Notes: generated from the sequence alone by a model not told the origin. A stretch of 64,000 bases of DNA from Franzmannia qiaohouensis (GCF_031451695.1 NZ_JARWAM010000002.1:1-64000), one strand, 5' to 3'. Counted from the stretch's first letter, positions 1-8,765 are shown. Numbers and translations are program-made.

Positions 1-305
1 GCATTCTACCGTCTCCGGCGGGCCTGTCAATCGCTTTCTCTTTCTACCCGACAAGAAAAAACCCAACAAAACCAACTGCTTGCACCTCTCTTCACCGCTA
101 CCAACGTATGCCCGTCGGCAGCAGCGGATGCGTACTTTACGGATTTCGAGGGTGTCACGCAAGAGCCCAAGAAAGAAAAATATAGACCAGCTATCACCAT
201 CCTGCCACACCCTTTACCACCTCTTCCCACCACACCTTGCGCAATAGCAACGCAAAAACCCTGTAGCCGATTCGGCACAAGGCATGAGACAGCGAAGAAA
301 GGCAA
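1..305. other. Unassigned stretch before the tRNA genes
   Basis: I see no gene here. The only long open frame, 27-305 on the minus strand, has no recognisable domain and no good ribosome site, and it reads as a chance frame in the sequence downstream of the minus-strand tRNA genes. Confidence 0.5.
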
Positions 306-381
306 TGGCTCCCCGAGCAGGACTCGAACCTGCGACCCAATGATTAACAGTCATTTGCTCTACCAACTGAGCTATCGGGGA
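306..381 (-). tRNA. tRNA-Asn (GTT)
   Basis: Read on the minus strand, this 76-nt unit has a 7-bp acceptor stem (TCCCCGA paired with TCGGGGA), an encoded CCA end, a GGTTCGA-type T arm and an anticodon loop CTGTTAATC whose anticodon is GTT. It is the last of three tandem copies in the direction of transcription. Confidence 0.97.
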
Positions 382-423
382 ATGACGTGCGATGTGCGTA
401 TTACGAGGCTGACAGCGGCGGGA

Positions 424-499
424 TGGCTCCCCGAGCAGGACTCGAACCTGCGACCCAATGATTAACAGTCATTTGCTCTACCAACTGAGCTATCGGGGA
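424..499 (-). tRNA. tRNA-Asn (GTT), second copy
   Basis: The sequence is identical by eye to the copies at 306-381 and 539-614, including the encoded CCA. About 42 bp of unrelated spacer separates it from the left copy and about 39 bp from the right one, so the copies probably form one processed transcript. Confidence 0.97.
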
Positions 500-538
500 A
501 TCGCTTGGCTGTCGTATTCCGGAGGGTTCAGGGCCGTG

Positions 539-614
539 TGGCTCCCCGAGCAGGACTCGAACCTGCGACCCAATGATTAACAGTCATTTGCTCTACCAAC
601 TGAGCTATCGGGGA
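539..614 (-). tRNA. tRNA-Asn (GTT), third copy
   Basis: This is the promoter-proximal copy of the tandem triplet on the minus strand. It has the same 76-nt body, GTT anticodon and CCA end as the other two. Confidence 0.97.
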
Positions 615-700
615 ACATCCCGGAACACGCGACGTAGTATACGGATCAGATCGTTAAGGTCAAGCACCGGGGCCGTTTTCGGCTCTCGGACACATAACGC

Positions 701-733
701 ACGACGCCCGATACCAAGGGCATCGGGCGTCGT
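701..733 (-). terminator. Terminator after tRNA-Met
   Basis: A perfect 12-bp inverted repeat (ACGACGCCCGAT with ATCGGGCGTCGT, 9-nt loop) lies just downstream of the minus-strand tRNA-Met. It separates that gene from the tRNA-Asn triplet. The T-tract after it is weak. Confidence 0.6.
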
Positions 734-743
734 CGAAGTGTCT

Positions 744-820
744 TGGTGGCTACGCCCTGATTCGAACAGGGGACCCCATCATTATGAGTGATGTGCTCTA
801 ACCAGCTGAGCTACGTAGCC
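744..820 (-). tRNA. tRNA-Met (CAT), elongator type
   Basis: This 77-nt minus-strand gene starts GGCTACGTAGCTCAG and ends with an encoded CCA. The anticodon loop reads CTCATAA. The body closely resembles the elongator tRNA-Met of enterobacteria, and the first acceptor pair is a normal G-C, which argues against the initiator tRNA. Confidence 0.95.
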
Positions 821-826
821 ACACTA

Positions 827-852
827 TTGCCCGCCTGCTACCAGGCGGGCAA
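827..852 (-). terminator. Hairpin downstream of choX
   Basis: Inverted repeat TTGCCCGCCTG / CAGGCGGGCAA with a 4-nt loop, between the choX stop and tRNA-Met. It fits a terminator for choX, but no clear T-run follows. Confidence 0.55.
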
Positions 853-906
853 CGGGGGCGAATTATGCCTATGCCAGAGGCGCCTGGCAAGCCCCCAACG
901 CGATGT

Positions 907-1866
907 TCACTCCTGGATGTCGAGCGCTGCGCGCACCGCCGCCAGGCCTTCTTCGCCGTCACGGGTCTCGACGCCGGCCAGCCACTCTTCGAGCACCGCA
1001 GGGTTGGCCTGCAGATGGGCGCGAGCCGCGTCTCGCGGATCCTCGCCGTCATCCATGATCGCCGCCATCAGCTGGTTTTCCATCTCCAGGGTGAAGGCAA
1101 GATTGTCCAGCAGCGTACCGACGTTGCCACACTCCTCGGCGTAGCCGCCTCGTGTATTGGTATAGACAGTCGCACCGCCCAGATCAGGACCGAAGTAGTC
1201 GTCGGCACCCGACAGATAAGCCATGTCGAAGTTGGTGTTCATCGGATGTGGCTCCCAGCCAAGAAACACCATCCACTCTTCATTACCAACCTTGGAGCGC
1301 AGCTCTGCCAGCATGCCCGCTTCACTGGAGTCGCGCAGCCGCCAATCGCCGAGACCGAATGCATCGTCGTCGATCATGTCCTGGATCAGCTCGTTGCCGT
1401 CGTTGCCGGCCTCGATGCCGTAGATGACGCTCTCGAACTGCTCGGCGTGGGCGTCGAGATCGGCCACCGAGGTCACGCCTGCGTCATGGACGTACTGCGG
1501 CACAGCCAGGGTGTACTTGGCGCCTTCGAGGTTGGCACTCAAGCGATCGACGTCCCCATCCTCGATGTAAGGGTCGCTGATCGAGGCCATCGACGGCATC
1601 CAATTACCCAGGAAGACATCGAAGTCACCGTTGCGCATACCGCTGTAGGCGATCGGTACCGATACGGTGTCGACCCGCGTCTCGTAGCCGAGCCCCTCGA
1701 GCAGCTCGCGTGTCACGGCGGTAGTTGCGGTGATATCGGTCCAGCCGACCTCGGCGAAACGCACCATGCTGCACGATTCGGGCTCATTGGCCTGGACCCC
1801 TCCAGCTGCCAGCACCCCCACTGCTAGCAGTGATCCCCCAAACAGCAGACGAGTTTGATTCGACAT
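907..1866 (-). CDS. choX: Choline/betaine ABC transporter substrate-binding protein
   Basis: This is a 319-residue periplasmic protein of the OpuAC/ChoX family. It should capture choline or a related quaternary amine and hand it to an ABC permease. A signal peptide of about 26 residues ends at VQA. The mature part has the family layout of two alpha/beta lobes, with several Trp/Tyr residues expected to form the aromatic box for the trimethylammonium group (for example around GNWMPS and FLGWEPHP). The ATG is preceded by a good AAGGAG. The gene is divergent from betIBA and shares its BetI-type palindrome, so choline induction is likely. No permease or ATPase gene is adjacent, so it must borrow one, perhaps the ProVW-type pair at 9097-11183. 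A glycine-betaine-specific role is the main alternative. Confidence 0.88.
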   Translation of the reverse strand: MSNQTRLLFGGSLLAVGVLAAGGVQANEPESCSMVRFAEVGWTDITATTAVTRELLEGLGYETRVDTVSVPIAYSGMRNGDFDVFLGNWMPSMASISDPYIEDGDVDRLSANLEGAKYTLAVPQYVHDAGVTSVADLDAHAEQFESVIYGIEAGNDGNELIQDMIDDDAFGLGDWRLRDSSEAGMLAELRSKVGNEEWMVFLGWEPHPMNTNFDMAYLSGADDYFGPDLGGATVYTNTRGGYAEECGNVGTLLDNLAFTLEMENQLMAAIMDDGEDPRDAARAHLQANPAVLEEWLAGVETRDGEEGLAAVRAALDIQE

Positions 1867-1963
1867 GAGGTTCTCCTTGCGTAGATGTGTCGCTTAACGA
1901 AGCGTGTGGCTTCTTTCGTTATGCCTTCTTTCAATATGCAAAGTGCTCGCCTATCTTTTATTG

Positions 1964-1977
1964 ATTGAACGTTCAAT
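1964..1977. promoter_or_regulatory. BetI-type operator between choX and betI
   Basis: The perfect 14-bp palindrome ATTGAACGTTCAAT sits in an AT-rich patch between the divergent choX and betI starts. It matches the TTGAACGTTCAA-type site known for the choline-sensing repressor BetI, so it probably controls both directions. Confidence 0.8.
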
Positions 1978-2088
1978 AAAAAAGAGGCATACTTCCTACC
2001 ATAATGGGTTGGCAGCGCTATGGCCAGCCCAGGAGGTCCGGCAGCGGGCCAGCCATTCACATCAAAACATAGCCAAAGGAGGCGACCG

Positions 2089-2685
2089 GTGCCCAAGGTA
2101 GGTATGGAACCCATCCGCCGCCGCCAGCTGATTCGCGCCACCATGGAAGCGATCGACGAGGCTGGCCTGGCCGATGCTACGGTGATCCGCATCGCGCGTC
2201 GTGCCGGTGTCTCGGCAGGCATCATCAGCCACTATTTCGGCGGCAAGGATGGCTTGCTCGAGGCCACCATGCGCCAGATCCTCAACGACCTGGGCGAAGC
2301 GGTTGCCGTGCGCCGTGCATCGCTGCCCGACGCCGACCCGCGTGCACACATCCGCGCGATCATCGACGGCAACTTCGACCGTAGCCAGGTCAGCCAGTCG
2401 GTGATGAAGACCTGGCTGGCATTCTGGGCCAGCAGCATGCATCGCCGCCCCTTGCAGCGCCTGCAGTACGTCAACGACCGGCGCCTCTACTCCAATCTTT
2501 GCCACCAGTTTCGACACTGCATGCCCAAGGCCGACGCACGCCGCGCCGCCGCCGGCCTTGCAGCGATGATCGATGGTTTGTGGCTGCGCGGCGCGCTGGC
2601 CCCTGAAGGCCTGGACGTCGACCGCGCACGCTCACTCGCCTACGACTACCTCGACGAACAGCTGGGGCGTAACGCCCCACAGTGA
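2089..2685 (+). CDS. betI: HTH-type transcriptional repressor BetI
   Basis: This is a 198-residue TetR-family repressor that senses choline and controls the betaine synthesis genes. The N-terminal helix-turn-helix (about residues 25-50, IARRAGVSAGIISHYFGGKDGL) is nearly that of Escherichia coli BetI, and the middle carries the family segment MKTWLAFWASSMH. I chose the GTG at 2089 because it gives the conserved start VPKVGMEPIRRRQLI and has AAAGGAGG 5 nt upstream. A longer frame from 2020 adds residues unlike the family. betB follows after 13 nt, as in the classical bet operon. Confidence 0.95.
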   Translation: MPKVGMEPIRRRQLIRATMEAIDEAGLADATVIRIARRAGVSAGIISHYFGGKDGLLEATMRQILNDLGEAVAVRRASLPDADPRAHIRAIIDGNFDRSQVSQSVMKTWLAFWASSMHRRPLQRLQYVNDRRLYSNLCHQFRHCMPKADARRAAAGLAAMIDGLWLRGALAPEGLDVDRARSLAYDYLDEQLGRNAPQ

Positions 2686-2698
2686 CGGGAGACACTCG

Positions 2699-4183
2699 AT
2701 GACTCAACTGACCACACAGCAACTCTATATAGATGGCCGCCACGTCGATGCCACGTCCGGCGAGACCTTCGAGGTCGTCAATCCCTTCGACGGCAGCGTT
2801 ATCGCTCAGGTCCAGCAGGCCAGCGAGGCCGACGTCGACCGCGCCGTGGCCGCTGCCCGCAAAGGCCAGAAAACCTGGGCCTCGATGTCCGGCATGCAGC
2901 GCGGGCGCATCCTGCAGCGCGCCGTATCGCTGCTCAGAGAGCGTAACGACGAGCTCGCCGAACTCGAGACCCGCAATACCGGCAAGCCGATCAGCGAGAC
3001 CGCTGCCGTGGATATCGTCACCGGCGCCGACGCCCTGGAATACTACGCCGGCCTTGCCGCCGCCATCGAGGGCAGCCAGATCCCGCTGCGCGACGACTCC
3101 TTCGTCTACACCCGTCGCGAGCCGCTGGGGGTAATCGGCTCCATCGGCGCCTGGAACTACCCGATCCAGATCGCCTGCTGGAAATCCGCCCCGGCACTGG
3201 CCGCCGGCAACGCCGTGGTCTTCAAGCCCAGCGAAGTCACCCCCTTGACCACCATGAAGCTGGCCGAGATCTTCACCGAGGCGGGGCTGCCCGACGGGGT
3301 ATTCAACGTCGTCCACGGCGACGGCCGGGTTGGCCAGCTGCTCACCGGCCATGCCGGTATCGACAAGATCTCCTTCACCGGCGAAGTGGGTACCGGCAAG
3401 AAGGTGATGTCGGCCGCCGCCGGCTCGACCCTAAAGGACGTGACCATGGAACTCGGCGGCAAGTCGCCGCTGATCGTATTCGACGACGCCGACCTCGACC
3501 GTGCCGCGGATGCCGCCATGATGGCCAACTTCTACTCCAGCGGACAGATCTGCACCAACGGCACCCGAGTGTTCGTTCAGCGCAGCGTCAAGGAAGCCTT
3601 CGAAGCCAGGATCGAGGCGCGCGTGGCGCGCATCAAGGCCGGTGACCCGCTCGACCCGGCGGTCAACTTCGGTCCGCTGGTGAGCTTCGAGCATCAGGAA
3701 AAAGTGCTCTCCTACATCGCCCTCGGCAAGCAGGAAGGTGCCACCCTGCTGGCCGGCGGCGACGACTGGAACCAGGGCGACCGCGCCGGCATCGACTGGA
3801 AAAGCGGCGCCTGGGCCGCGCCAACGGTGTTCACCGACTGCAGCGACGAGATGCGCATCGTGCGTGAGGAGATCTTCGGCCCGGTGATGTCGATCCTCGC
3901 TTTCGACAGCGACGAGGAAGTGATCCGCCGCGCCAACGACACCCACTACGGCCTGGCCGCCGGTATCTTCACCGAGCGACTCAACCGCGCCCACCAGACC
4001 ATCCACCAGCTGGAAGCCGGCATCTGCTGGATCAACACCTGGGGCGAGTCACCCTCGGAGATGCCGGTGGGCGGCTACAAGCAGTCCGGCGTGGGGCGCG
4101 AGAACGGCGTCGAGACCCTGGCGCACTACACCCAGACCAAATCGATCCAGATCGAGATGGGGCCGTTCGAGTCCGTTTTCTGA
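2699..4183 (+). CDS. betB: Betaine aldehyde dehydrogenase
   Basis: This 494-residue NAD(P)-dependent aldehyde dehydrogenase oxidises betaine aldehyde to glycine betaine in the cytoplasm. The sequence shows the general base Glu in MELGGKSP, the catalytic Cys in the segment SGQICTNGTRVF, the cofactor motif FTGEVGTGKKV and the C-terminal GGYKQSGVGRENG. Length matches E. coli BetB (490). The ATG at 2699 follows a GGGAG ribosome site, and upstream in-frame codons overlap betI. It is the second gene of the betIBA operon. The next gene, betA, is 219 bp away across a dispersed repeat. Confidence 0.96.
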   Translation: MTQLTTQQLYIDGRHVDATSGETFEVVNPFDGSVIAQVQQASEADVDRAVAAARKGQKTWASMSGMQRGRILQRAVSLLRERNDELAELETRNTGKPISETAAVDIVTGADALEYYAGLAAAIEGSQIPLRDDSFVYTRREPLGVIGSIGAWNYPIQIACWKSAPALAAGNAVVFKPSEVTPLTTMKLAEIFTEAGLPDGVFNVVHGDGRVGQLLTGHAGIDKISFTGEVGTGKKVMSAAAGSTLKDVTMELGGKSPLIVFDDADLDRAADAAMMANFYSSGQICTNGTRVFVQRSVKEAFEARIEARVARIKAGDPLDPAVNFGPLVSFEHQEKVLSYIALGKQEGATLLAGGDDWNQGDRAGIDWKSGAWAAPTVFTDCSDEMRIVREEIFGPVMSILAFDSDEEVIRRANDTHYGLAAGIFTERLNRAHQTIHQLEAGICWINTWGESPSEMPVGGYKQSGVGRENGVETLAHYTQTKSIQIEMGPFESVF

Positions 4184-4238
4184 ATCAAGGACTTAGCCTC
4201 CATGCGCCGTGAGTCGTATTGTGACCACCAAGACAAGC

Positions 4239-4316
4239 GGCGCCGGGGACAGGTCGTAGAGGGGGTTCTGCGCCATGGATGGCGCAGGTAGCGCCCAGGG
4301 AGGGGTTTACAGCGCC
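4239..4316 (-). repeat. Dispersed palindromic intergenic repeat, copy A
   Basis: Lies between betB and betA. On the minus strand it reads GGCGCTGTAAACCC, CTCCCTGGGCGCTACC, then a GCGCCAT-CC-ATGGCGC hairpin, and ends in TCCCCGGCGCC. Two other copies with the same order of blocks lie at 20915-20990 and 35485-35560. Confidence 0.85.
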
Positions 4317-4402
4317 CCCTCGTAGACCTGTTCCCGGATCAGCCGCGGGCTAGGCCCCCCCAACGACACAAGCCACCTCCGTTTCCGTTTAGGGAGATCG
4401 CC

Positions 4403-6088
4403 ATGCCCCAGCATCGCGAATTCGACTACATCATCATCGGCGCCGGCTCGGCGGGCAATGTCCTGGCCACGCGCCTCACCGAAGATCCCGACGTCAGGGT
4501 GCTGCTGCTCGAGGCCGGCGGCCCCGACTACCGCTTCGACTTCCGCACCCAGATGCCCGCGGCGCTGGCCTTCCCGCTGCAGGGCAAGCGCTACAACTGG
4601 GCCTTCGAGACCGATCCCGAGCCGCATATGAACGGCCGGCGCATGGAGTGCGGCCGCGGCAAGGGGCTCGGCGGCTCCTCGCTGATCAACGGCATGTGCT
4701 ACATCCGCGGCAATGCCCTGGACTATGACAACTGGGCCAAGCAGCCCGGCCTCGAGGACTGGACCTACGCCGACTGCCTGCCCTACTTCAAGAAGTCGGA
4801 AACCCGCGATATCGGCCCCAACGATTATCACGGCGGCGACGGCCCGGTCAGCGTGACCACGCCCAAGGCGGGCAACAACCCGCTCTATCACGCCTTTATC
4901 GAGGCGGGGCAAGAGGCGGGCTACCCCAAGACCGAGGACGTCAACGGCTACCAGCAGGAGGGCTTCGGTCCCATGGACCGCTTCGTCACCCCCAGCGGGC
5001 GTCGGGCGTCCACCGCGCGCGGCTATCTGGACACCGCCAAGCAGCGTAGCAACCTGACCATCGTCACCCACGCGACCACCGACCGCATCCTGTTCGAGGA
5101 CAAGCGTGCAGTGGGCGTGAGCTACCTGCACAAGAAGCAGCCGGTCGAAGCCCTCGCCCGCCGCGAAGTGCTGTTGTGCGGTGGTGCCATCGCCTCGCCG
5201 CAGATCCTGCAGCGCTCCGGCATCGGCAACCCCGAGCACCTCGCCGAGCTGGGCATTCCGCTGGTCCACGACCTCAAGGGCGTCGGCGAGAACCTGCAGG
5301 ATCACCTGGAGATGTACATCCAGTACGAGTGCAAGCAGCCGATTTCGCTGTACCCGGCACTGAAGTGGTACAACCAGCCCAAGATCGGCGCCGAGTGGCT
5401 GCTGTTCGGCAAGGGAATTGGCGCCAGCAACCAATTCGAGGCGGCCGGCTTCATCCGCAGCCGCGACGGCGAGGAGTGGCCCAACCTGCAGTACCACTTC
5501 CTGCCGATTGCCATCAGCTACAACGGCAAGAGTGCGGTCCAGGCCCACGGTTTCCAGGCCCACGTTGGCTCGATGCGCTCCGAGAGCCGCGGCCGCATCC
5601 GCCTGACCTCCCGCGACCCGCGCCAGGCGCCGAGCATCCTGTTCAACTACATGAGCAAGGAGAAGGACTGGCAGGAGTTTCGTGACGCCATCCGCCTGAC
5701 CCGCGAGATCATCCAGCAGCCGGCCATGGACGAATATCGCGGCCGCGAGATCTCGCCAGGGCCGGAAGTGCAGAGCGACGCCGAGCTGGACGCCTTCGTC
5801 AAGGCCCACGCCGAGACCGCCTACCACCCCTGCGGCAGCTGCCGCATGGGCGATGACGAGCTGGCGGTGACGGATGGCCAGGGCCGGGTCCACGGCGTGC
5901 ATGGCCTGCGCGTGGTCGATGCCTCGCTGTTCCCGGTCATTCCCACCGGCAACCTCAATGCGCCGACCATCATGCTCGCCGAGAAGATCGCCGACCGCAT
6001 CCGCGACCGCGAGCCGCTGGCCCAGAGCGACGCGCCCTACTATATCGCCGGCGATACGCCAGCCCGCGGCGCCCCTGCGCGCAGCTGA
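4403..6088 (+). CDS. betA: Choline dehydrogenase
   Basis: This 561-residue GMC-family flavoprotein converts choline to betaine aldehyde and on to betaine, passing electrons to the membrane chain. The N-terminal FAD-binding fold is clear (YIIIGAGSAGNVLATRL, about residues 9-25, with Glu ending the second strand in LLLEAGG). The GMC signatures GRGKGLGGSSLINGM and the C-terminal YHPCGSCRMG with its active-site His follow. Length agrees with E. coli BetA (556). AGGGAG precedes the ATG. It completes the betIBA order and is followed by a terminator-like hairpin. Confidence 0.96.
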   Translation: MPQHREFDYIIIGAGSAGNVLATRLTEDPDVRVLLLEAGGPDYRFDFRTQMPAALAFPLQGKRYNWAFETDPEPHMNGRRMECGRGKGLGGSSLINGMCYIRGNALDYDNWAKQPGLEDWTYADCLPYFKKSETRDIGPNDYHGGDGPVSVTTPKAGNNPLYHAFIEAGQEAGYPKTEDVNGYQQEGFGPMDRFVTPSGRRASTARGYLDTAKQRSNLTIVTHATTDRILFEDKRAVGVSYLHKKQPVEALARREVLLCGGAIASPQILQRSGIGNPEHLAELGIPLVHDLKGVGENLQDHLEMYIQYECKQPISLYPALKWYNQPKIGAEWLLFGKGIGASNQFEAAGFIRSRDGEEWPNLQYHFLPIAISYNGKSAVQAHGFQAHVGSMRSESRGRIRLTSRDPRQAPSILFNYMSKEKDWQEFRDAIRLTREIIQQPAMDEYRGREISPGPEVQSDAELDAFVKAHAETAYHPCGSCRMGDDELAVTDGQGRVHGVHGLRVVDASLFPVIPTGNLNAPTIMLAEKIADRIRDREPLAQSDAPYYIAGDTPARGAPARS

Positions 6089-6120
6089 TTTCTCCCCTCC
6101 CCCACCCGAGTGAACAAAAC

Positions 6121-6150
6121 GCCCTGCTGAGACTCTCAGCGGGGTCGTTT
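6121..6150 (+). terminator. Terminator after betA
   Basis: A GC-rich hairpin, CCCTGCTGA / TCAGCGGGG, is followed by TCGTTTG. It lies 33 bp downstream of the betA stop. Confidence 0.6.
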
Positions 6151-6201
6151 GCGTGGTAAGCAAGACTGGCCAGGGCGCGACCAATGCACTAGTCTACAAG
6201 C

Positions 6202-6221
6202 ATTCAAACGCTTGTTAGAAT
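6202..6221 (+). promoter_or_regulatory. PsrA/FadR-like operator upstream of fadE
   Basis: The imperfect palindrome with core TTCAAACGCTTGTTAGAA lies 42 bp before the fadE start. It resembles the CAAAC-n-GTTTG sites bound by TetR-type fatty-acid regulators such as PsrA. The regulator itself is not in the window. Confidence 0.45.
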
Positions 6222-6262
6222 TTAGTCATCTCATTGATGACTGGCACTGGAGGAGATCCCGC

Positions 6263-8713
6263 ATGTTGCAACTGCTGTTGATCATCGTGGCCGTGGTTGG
6301 CCTGCTGGTGGTGATGCGCCGCGAAGCCGGCGCGCTGCCAGCACTCGCGGTGCTTGCCGCCACCGGCATCGTTGGCATCCTGTTCGGCTCGCCTCTGCTC
6401 GGCGCGCTGCTGCTGATCGGCGCCGTGGCGGTGGCCGTATGCGGCCTCCCGGCGCTGCGCCGCCAGTGGCTGACGCCACGCATCTTCGCCACCTTCAAGA
6501 AGGTCGCCCCCAAGGTCTCCGACACCGAGCGCACCGCCCTGGAAGCCGGCAGCGTGGGCTGGGACGGCGAGCTGTTCAGCGGCAAGCCGAACTGGGAGGC
6601 ACTGATGGCCTACGGTGACGACGGTCTTACCGATGAGGAGCGCGCCTTCGTCGATCATCAGTGCAGCGTTGCCTCGGGCATGACCAACGCCTGGGAGATC
6701 ACCCGCGAGCGTGCCGACCTGCCCCCCGAACTGTGGGCGTACCTGAAGAAGGAAGGCTTCTTCGGCATGATCATTCCCAAGCAGTACGGCGGCCTGGGCT
6801 TCTCCGCCAAGGCGCAGTCGGCGGTACTGCAGAAGCTCGCCGTCAACGAGACGCTGATGGTCACCGTCGGCGTGCCCAACTCGCTGGGCCCGGGCGAGCT
6901 GCTGCTCAAGTACGGCACTCAGCAGCAGAAGGATCACTACCTGCCGCGCCTGGCCGACGGCCGCGAGATCCCCTGCTTCGGCCTCACCGGCCCGCGCGCC
7001 GGCTCCGACGCCACCTCGATCCCCGACACCGGCGTGGTCTGCAAGCAGATGGTCGACGGTGAGGAAGTGCTCGGCCTGCGCCTCAACTTCGAGAAGCGCT
7101 GGATCACCCTGGCGCCGATCGCCACCGTGGTCGGCCTGGCCTTCCGCATGTTCGACCCCGACGGCCTGCTCGGCGGCGAGAACGACCTGGGCATCACCTG
7201 TGCGCTGATTCCCCGCGACACCGACGGCATGGAGATCGGGCGTCGCCACCACCCCATCGGCAGCCCGTTCATGAACGGCCCGATCGTGGGCAAGGACGTG
7301 TTCGTACCGCTGGATACCATTATCGGCGGCCCGGAAATGGCCGGCCAGGGCTGGCGCATGCTGGTCGAGTGCCTGTCGGTGGGTCGCTGTATCACCCTGC
7401 CCTCCGGCGCTACCGGCACCTCGCGCTACGCGCTGGGCTGGAGCGGCGGCTTTGCCCGCATCCGTCGTCAGTTCAACCTGCCGGTGGCCGAGATGGAAGG
7501 CGTTCAGGAGCCGCTGGCGCGGATCGCTGCGCTCTCCTACATCTCCCAGGCCGCGGTGATGGAAACCGCCAACATGATCGACAAGGGCGATAAGCCCGCG
7601 GTGCCGTCGGCGATCCTCAAGAGCCAGCTGACCGAGTTCCAGCGCGATCTGCTCAGCCACGCCATGGACATCCACGGCGGCAAGGCCGTGACCCTGGGGC
7701 CGCGCAACTATATCGGCATCGGCTATAGCGCCAACCCGGTGGCCATCACCGTGGAAGGCGCCAACATCATGACCCGCAACCTGATGATCTTCGGCCAAGG
7801 GGCAATCCGCTGCCACCCCTACGTGCTCGAGGAACTGGCGGCCAAGGACGCCGATGATCTCAAGGCCTTCGACAAGGCCTTCTTCGGCCACGCCGGGCTG
7901 ATCTTCGGTAACACCGCCCGCGCCTTCACCCAGGGCCTGGGGCTGGGCAAGGCCAGCACGCCCTTCGACGAGGTCGCCGCCCCCTACGCCCAGGAAGTGG
8001 CGCGCCTTTCCGCCGCCTTCGGGCTGTGCGCCGATGCCGCCATGGCCAGCCTCGGCTCGGCGCTGAAATCCCGCGAGATGGTCTCGGCGCGCCTCGGCGA
8101 CGTGCTCTCCAACCTCTACCTGACCTCCATGGTGCTCAAGCAGTGGCGCGCCTCGGACAAGGTCGAGAGCGAGGCCGCGCTGATGCACTACAGCTGCACC
8201 CTGCTGCTGCATCGCGCCGAGCAGGCGCTGATCGAACTGTTCGACAACCTGCCCAACAGGGGCCTGGGCAAGCTGCTGTCGTGGCTGGTCATGCCGCTGG
8301 GTCGCCGCTGGACAACGCCCCACGATGACCTGACCCGCGAGATCGCTCAGAAAGTGTCGCGCCACAGCGCGCTGCGCAGCAAGCTGCTCGGCAATACCTG
8401 GGACCAGCAGGAAGAGGGCCAGCAGGACAACCCGCTGGCACGCTACAACGCCCTGCTGGTCGACTACGACCGCGCCGAGGCGCTGTATCGCACCGTCAAC
8501 AAGGCCTACGCCAAGGGCGAGCTGCCGGTGGAAGCCCTGCATCCGGAGCAGCGCTTCGCGGCAGCACGCGAAGCCGAGTTGATCAGCGAGGAGGATGCCC
8601 GCTTCATGGCCGAGTACGAAACGGAAGTCCTGGCCATGCTAACCGTCGACGACTTCGCCTTCGACGCCTTCGCCCAGCAGCAGGAGAAAGTGGTCTGGCA
8701 TAACGCCGCCTGA
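6263..8713 (+). CDS. fadE: Acyl-CoA dehydrogenase FadE
   Basis: This 816-residue enzyme catalyses the first, FAD-dependent step of fatty acid beta-oxidation; E. coli FadE has 814 residues. Two hydrophobic segments at residues 1-70 anchor it at the inner membrane, as in the long FadE subfamily. The acyl-CoA dehydrogenase core follows (FGMIIPKQYGGLGFS; FGLTGPRAGSDA; SHAMDIHGGKAV; TVEGANIMTRN, the last in the region of the catalytic base). The long C-terminal domain is particular to FadE. The ATG at 6263 has AGGAGA 6 nt upstream. A fatty-acid-type operator lies upstream and a strong terminator downstream, so it is a single-gene unit. Confidence 0.95.
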   Translation: MLQLLLIIVAVVGLLVVMRREAGALPALAVLAATGIVGILFGSPLLGALLLIGAVAVAVCGLPALRRQWLTPRIFATFKKVAPKVSDTERTALEAGSVGWDGELFSGKPNWEALMAYGDDGLTDEERAFVDHQCSVASGMTNAWEITRERADLPPELWAYLKKEGFFGMIIPKQYGGLGFSAKAQSAVLQKLAVNETLMVTVGVPNSLGPGELLLKYGTQQQKDHYLPRLADGREIPCFGLTGPRAGSDATSIPDTGVVCKQMVDGEEVLGLRLNFEKRWITLAPIATVVGLAFRMFDPDGLLGGENDLGITCALIPRDTDGMEIGRRHHPIGSPFMNGPIVGKDVFVPLDTIIGGPEMAGQGWRMLVECLSVGRCITLPSGATGTSRYALGWSGGFARIRRQFNLPVAEMEGVQEPLARIAALSYISQAAVMETANMIDKGDKPAVPSAILKSQLTEFQRDLLSHAMDIHGGKAVTLGPRNYIGIGYSANPVAITVEGANIMTRNLMIFGQGAIRCHPYVLEELAAKDADDLKAFDKAFFGHAGLIFGNTARAFTQGLGLGKASTPFDEVAAPYAQEVARLSAAFGLCADAAMASLGSALKSREMVSARLGDVLSNLYLTSMVLKQWRASDKVESEAALMHYSCTLLLHRAEQALIELFDNLPNRGLGKLLSWLVMPLGRRWTTPHDDLTREIAQKVSRHSALRSKLLGNTWDQQEEGQQDNPLARYNALLVDYDRAEALYRTVNKAYAKGELPVEALHPEQRFAAAREAELISEEDARFMAEYETEVLAMLTVDDFAFDAFAQQQEKVVWHNAA

Positions 8714-8729
8714 TCCCTTGCTAACGCAG

Positions 8730-8765
8730 CGCGACACCCCGGCTTCTTGCCGGGGTGTCGCGTTT
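8730..8765 (+). terminator. Terminator after fadE
   Basis: A perfect GC-rich hairpin, GCGACACCCCGGC / GCCGGGGTGTCGC with a 5-nt loop, followed by GTTT. It lies 17 bp after the fadE stop. Confidence 0.85.

Noticed and set aside
306..614. Three direct repeats of 76 bp resembling a CRISPR-like array
   Set aside because: Each repeat folds as tRNA-Asn with an anticodon and CCA end. Repeat length and spacer layout do not fit CRISPR, and no cas genes are present.
4307..6184. Minus-strand frame of 625 residues opposite betA
   Set aside because: betA on the plus strand has full-length family identity. The antisense frame has no domain and arises from GC-rich codon bias.
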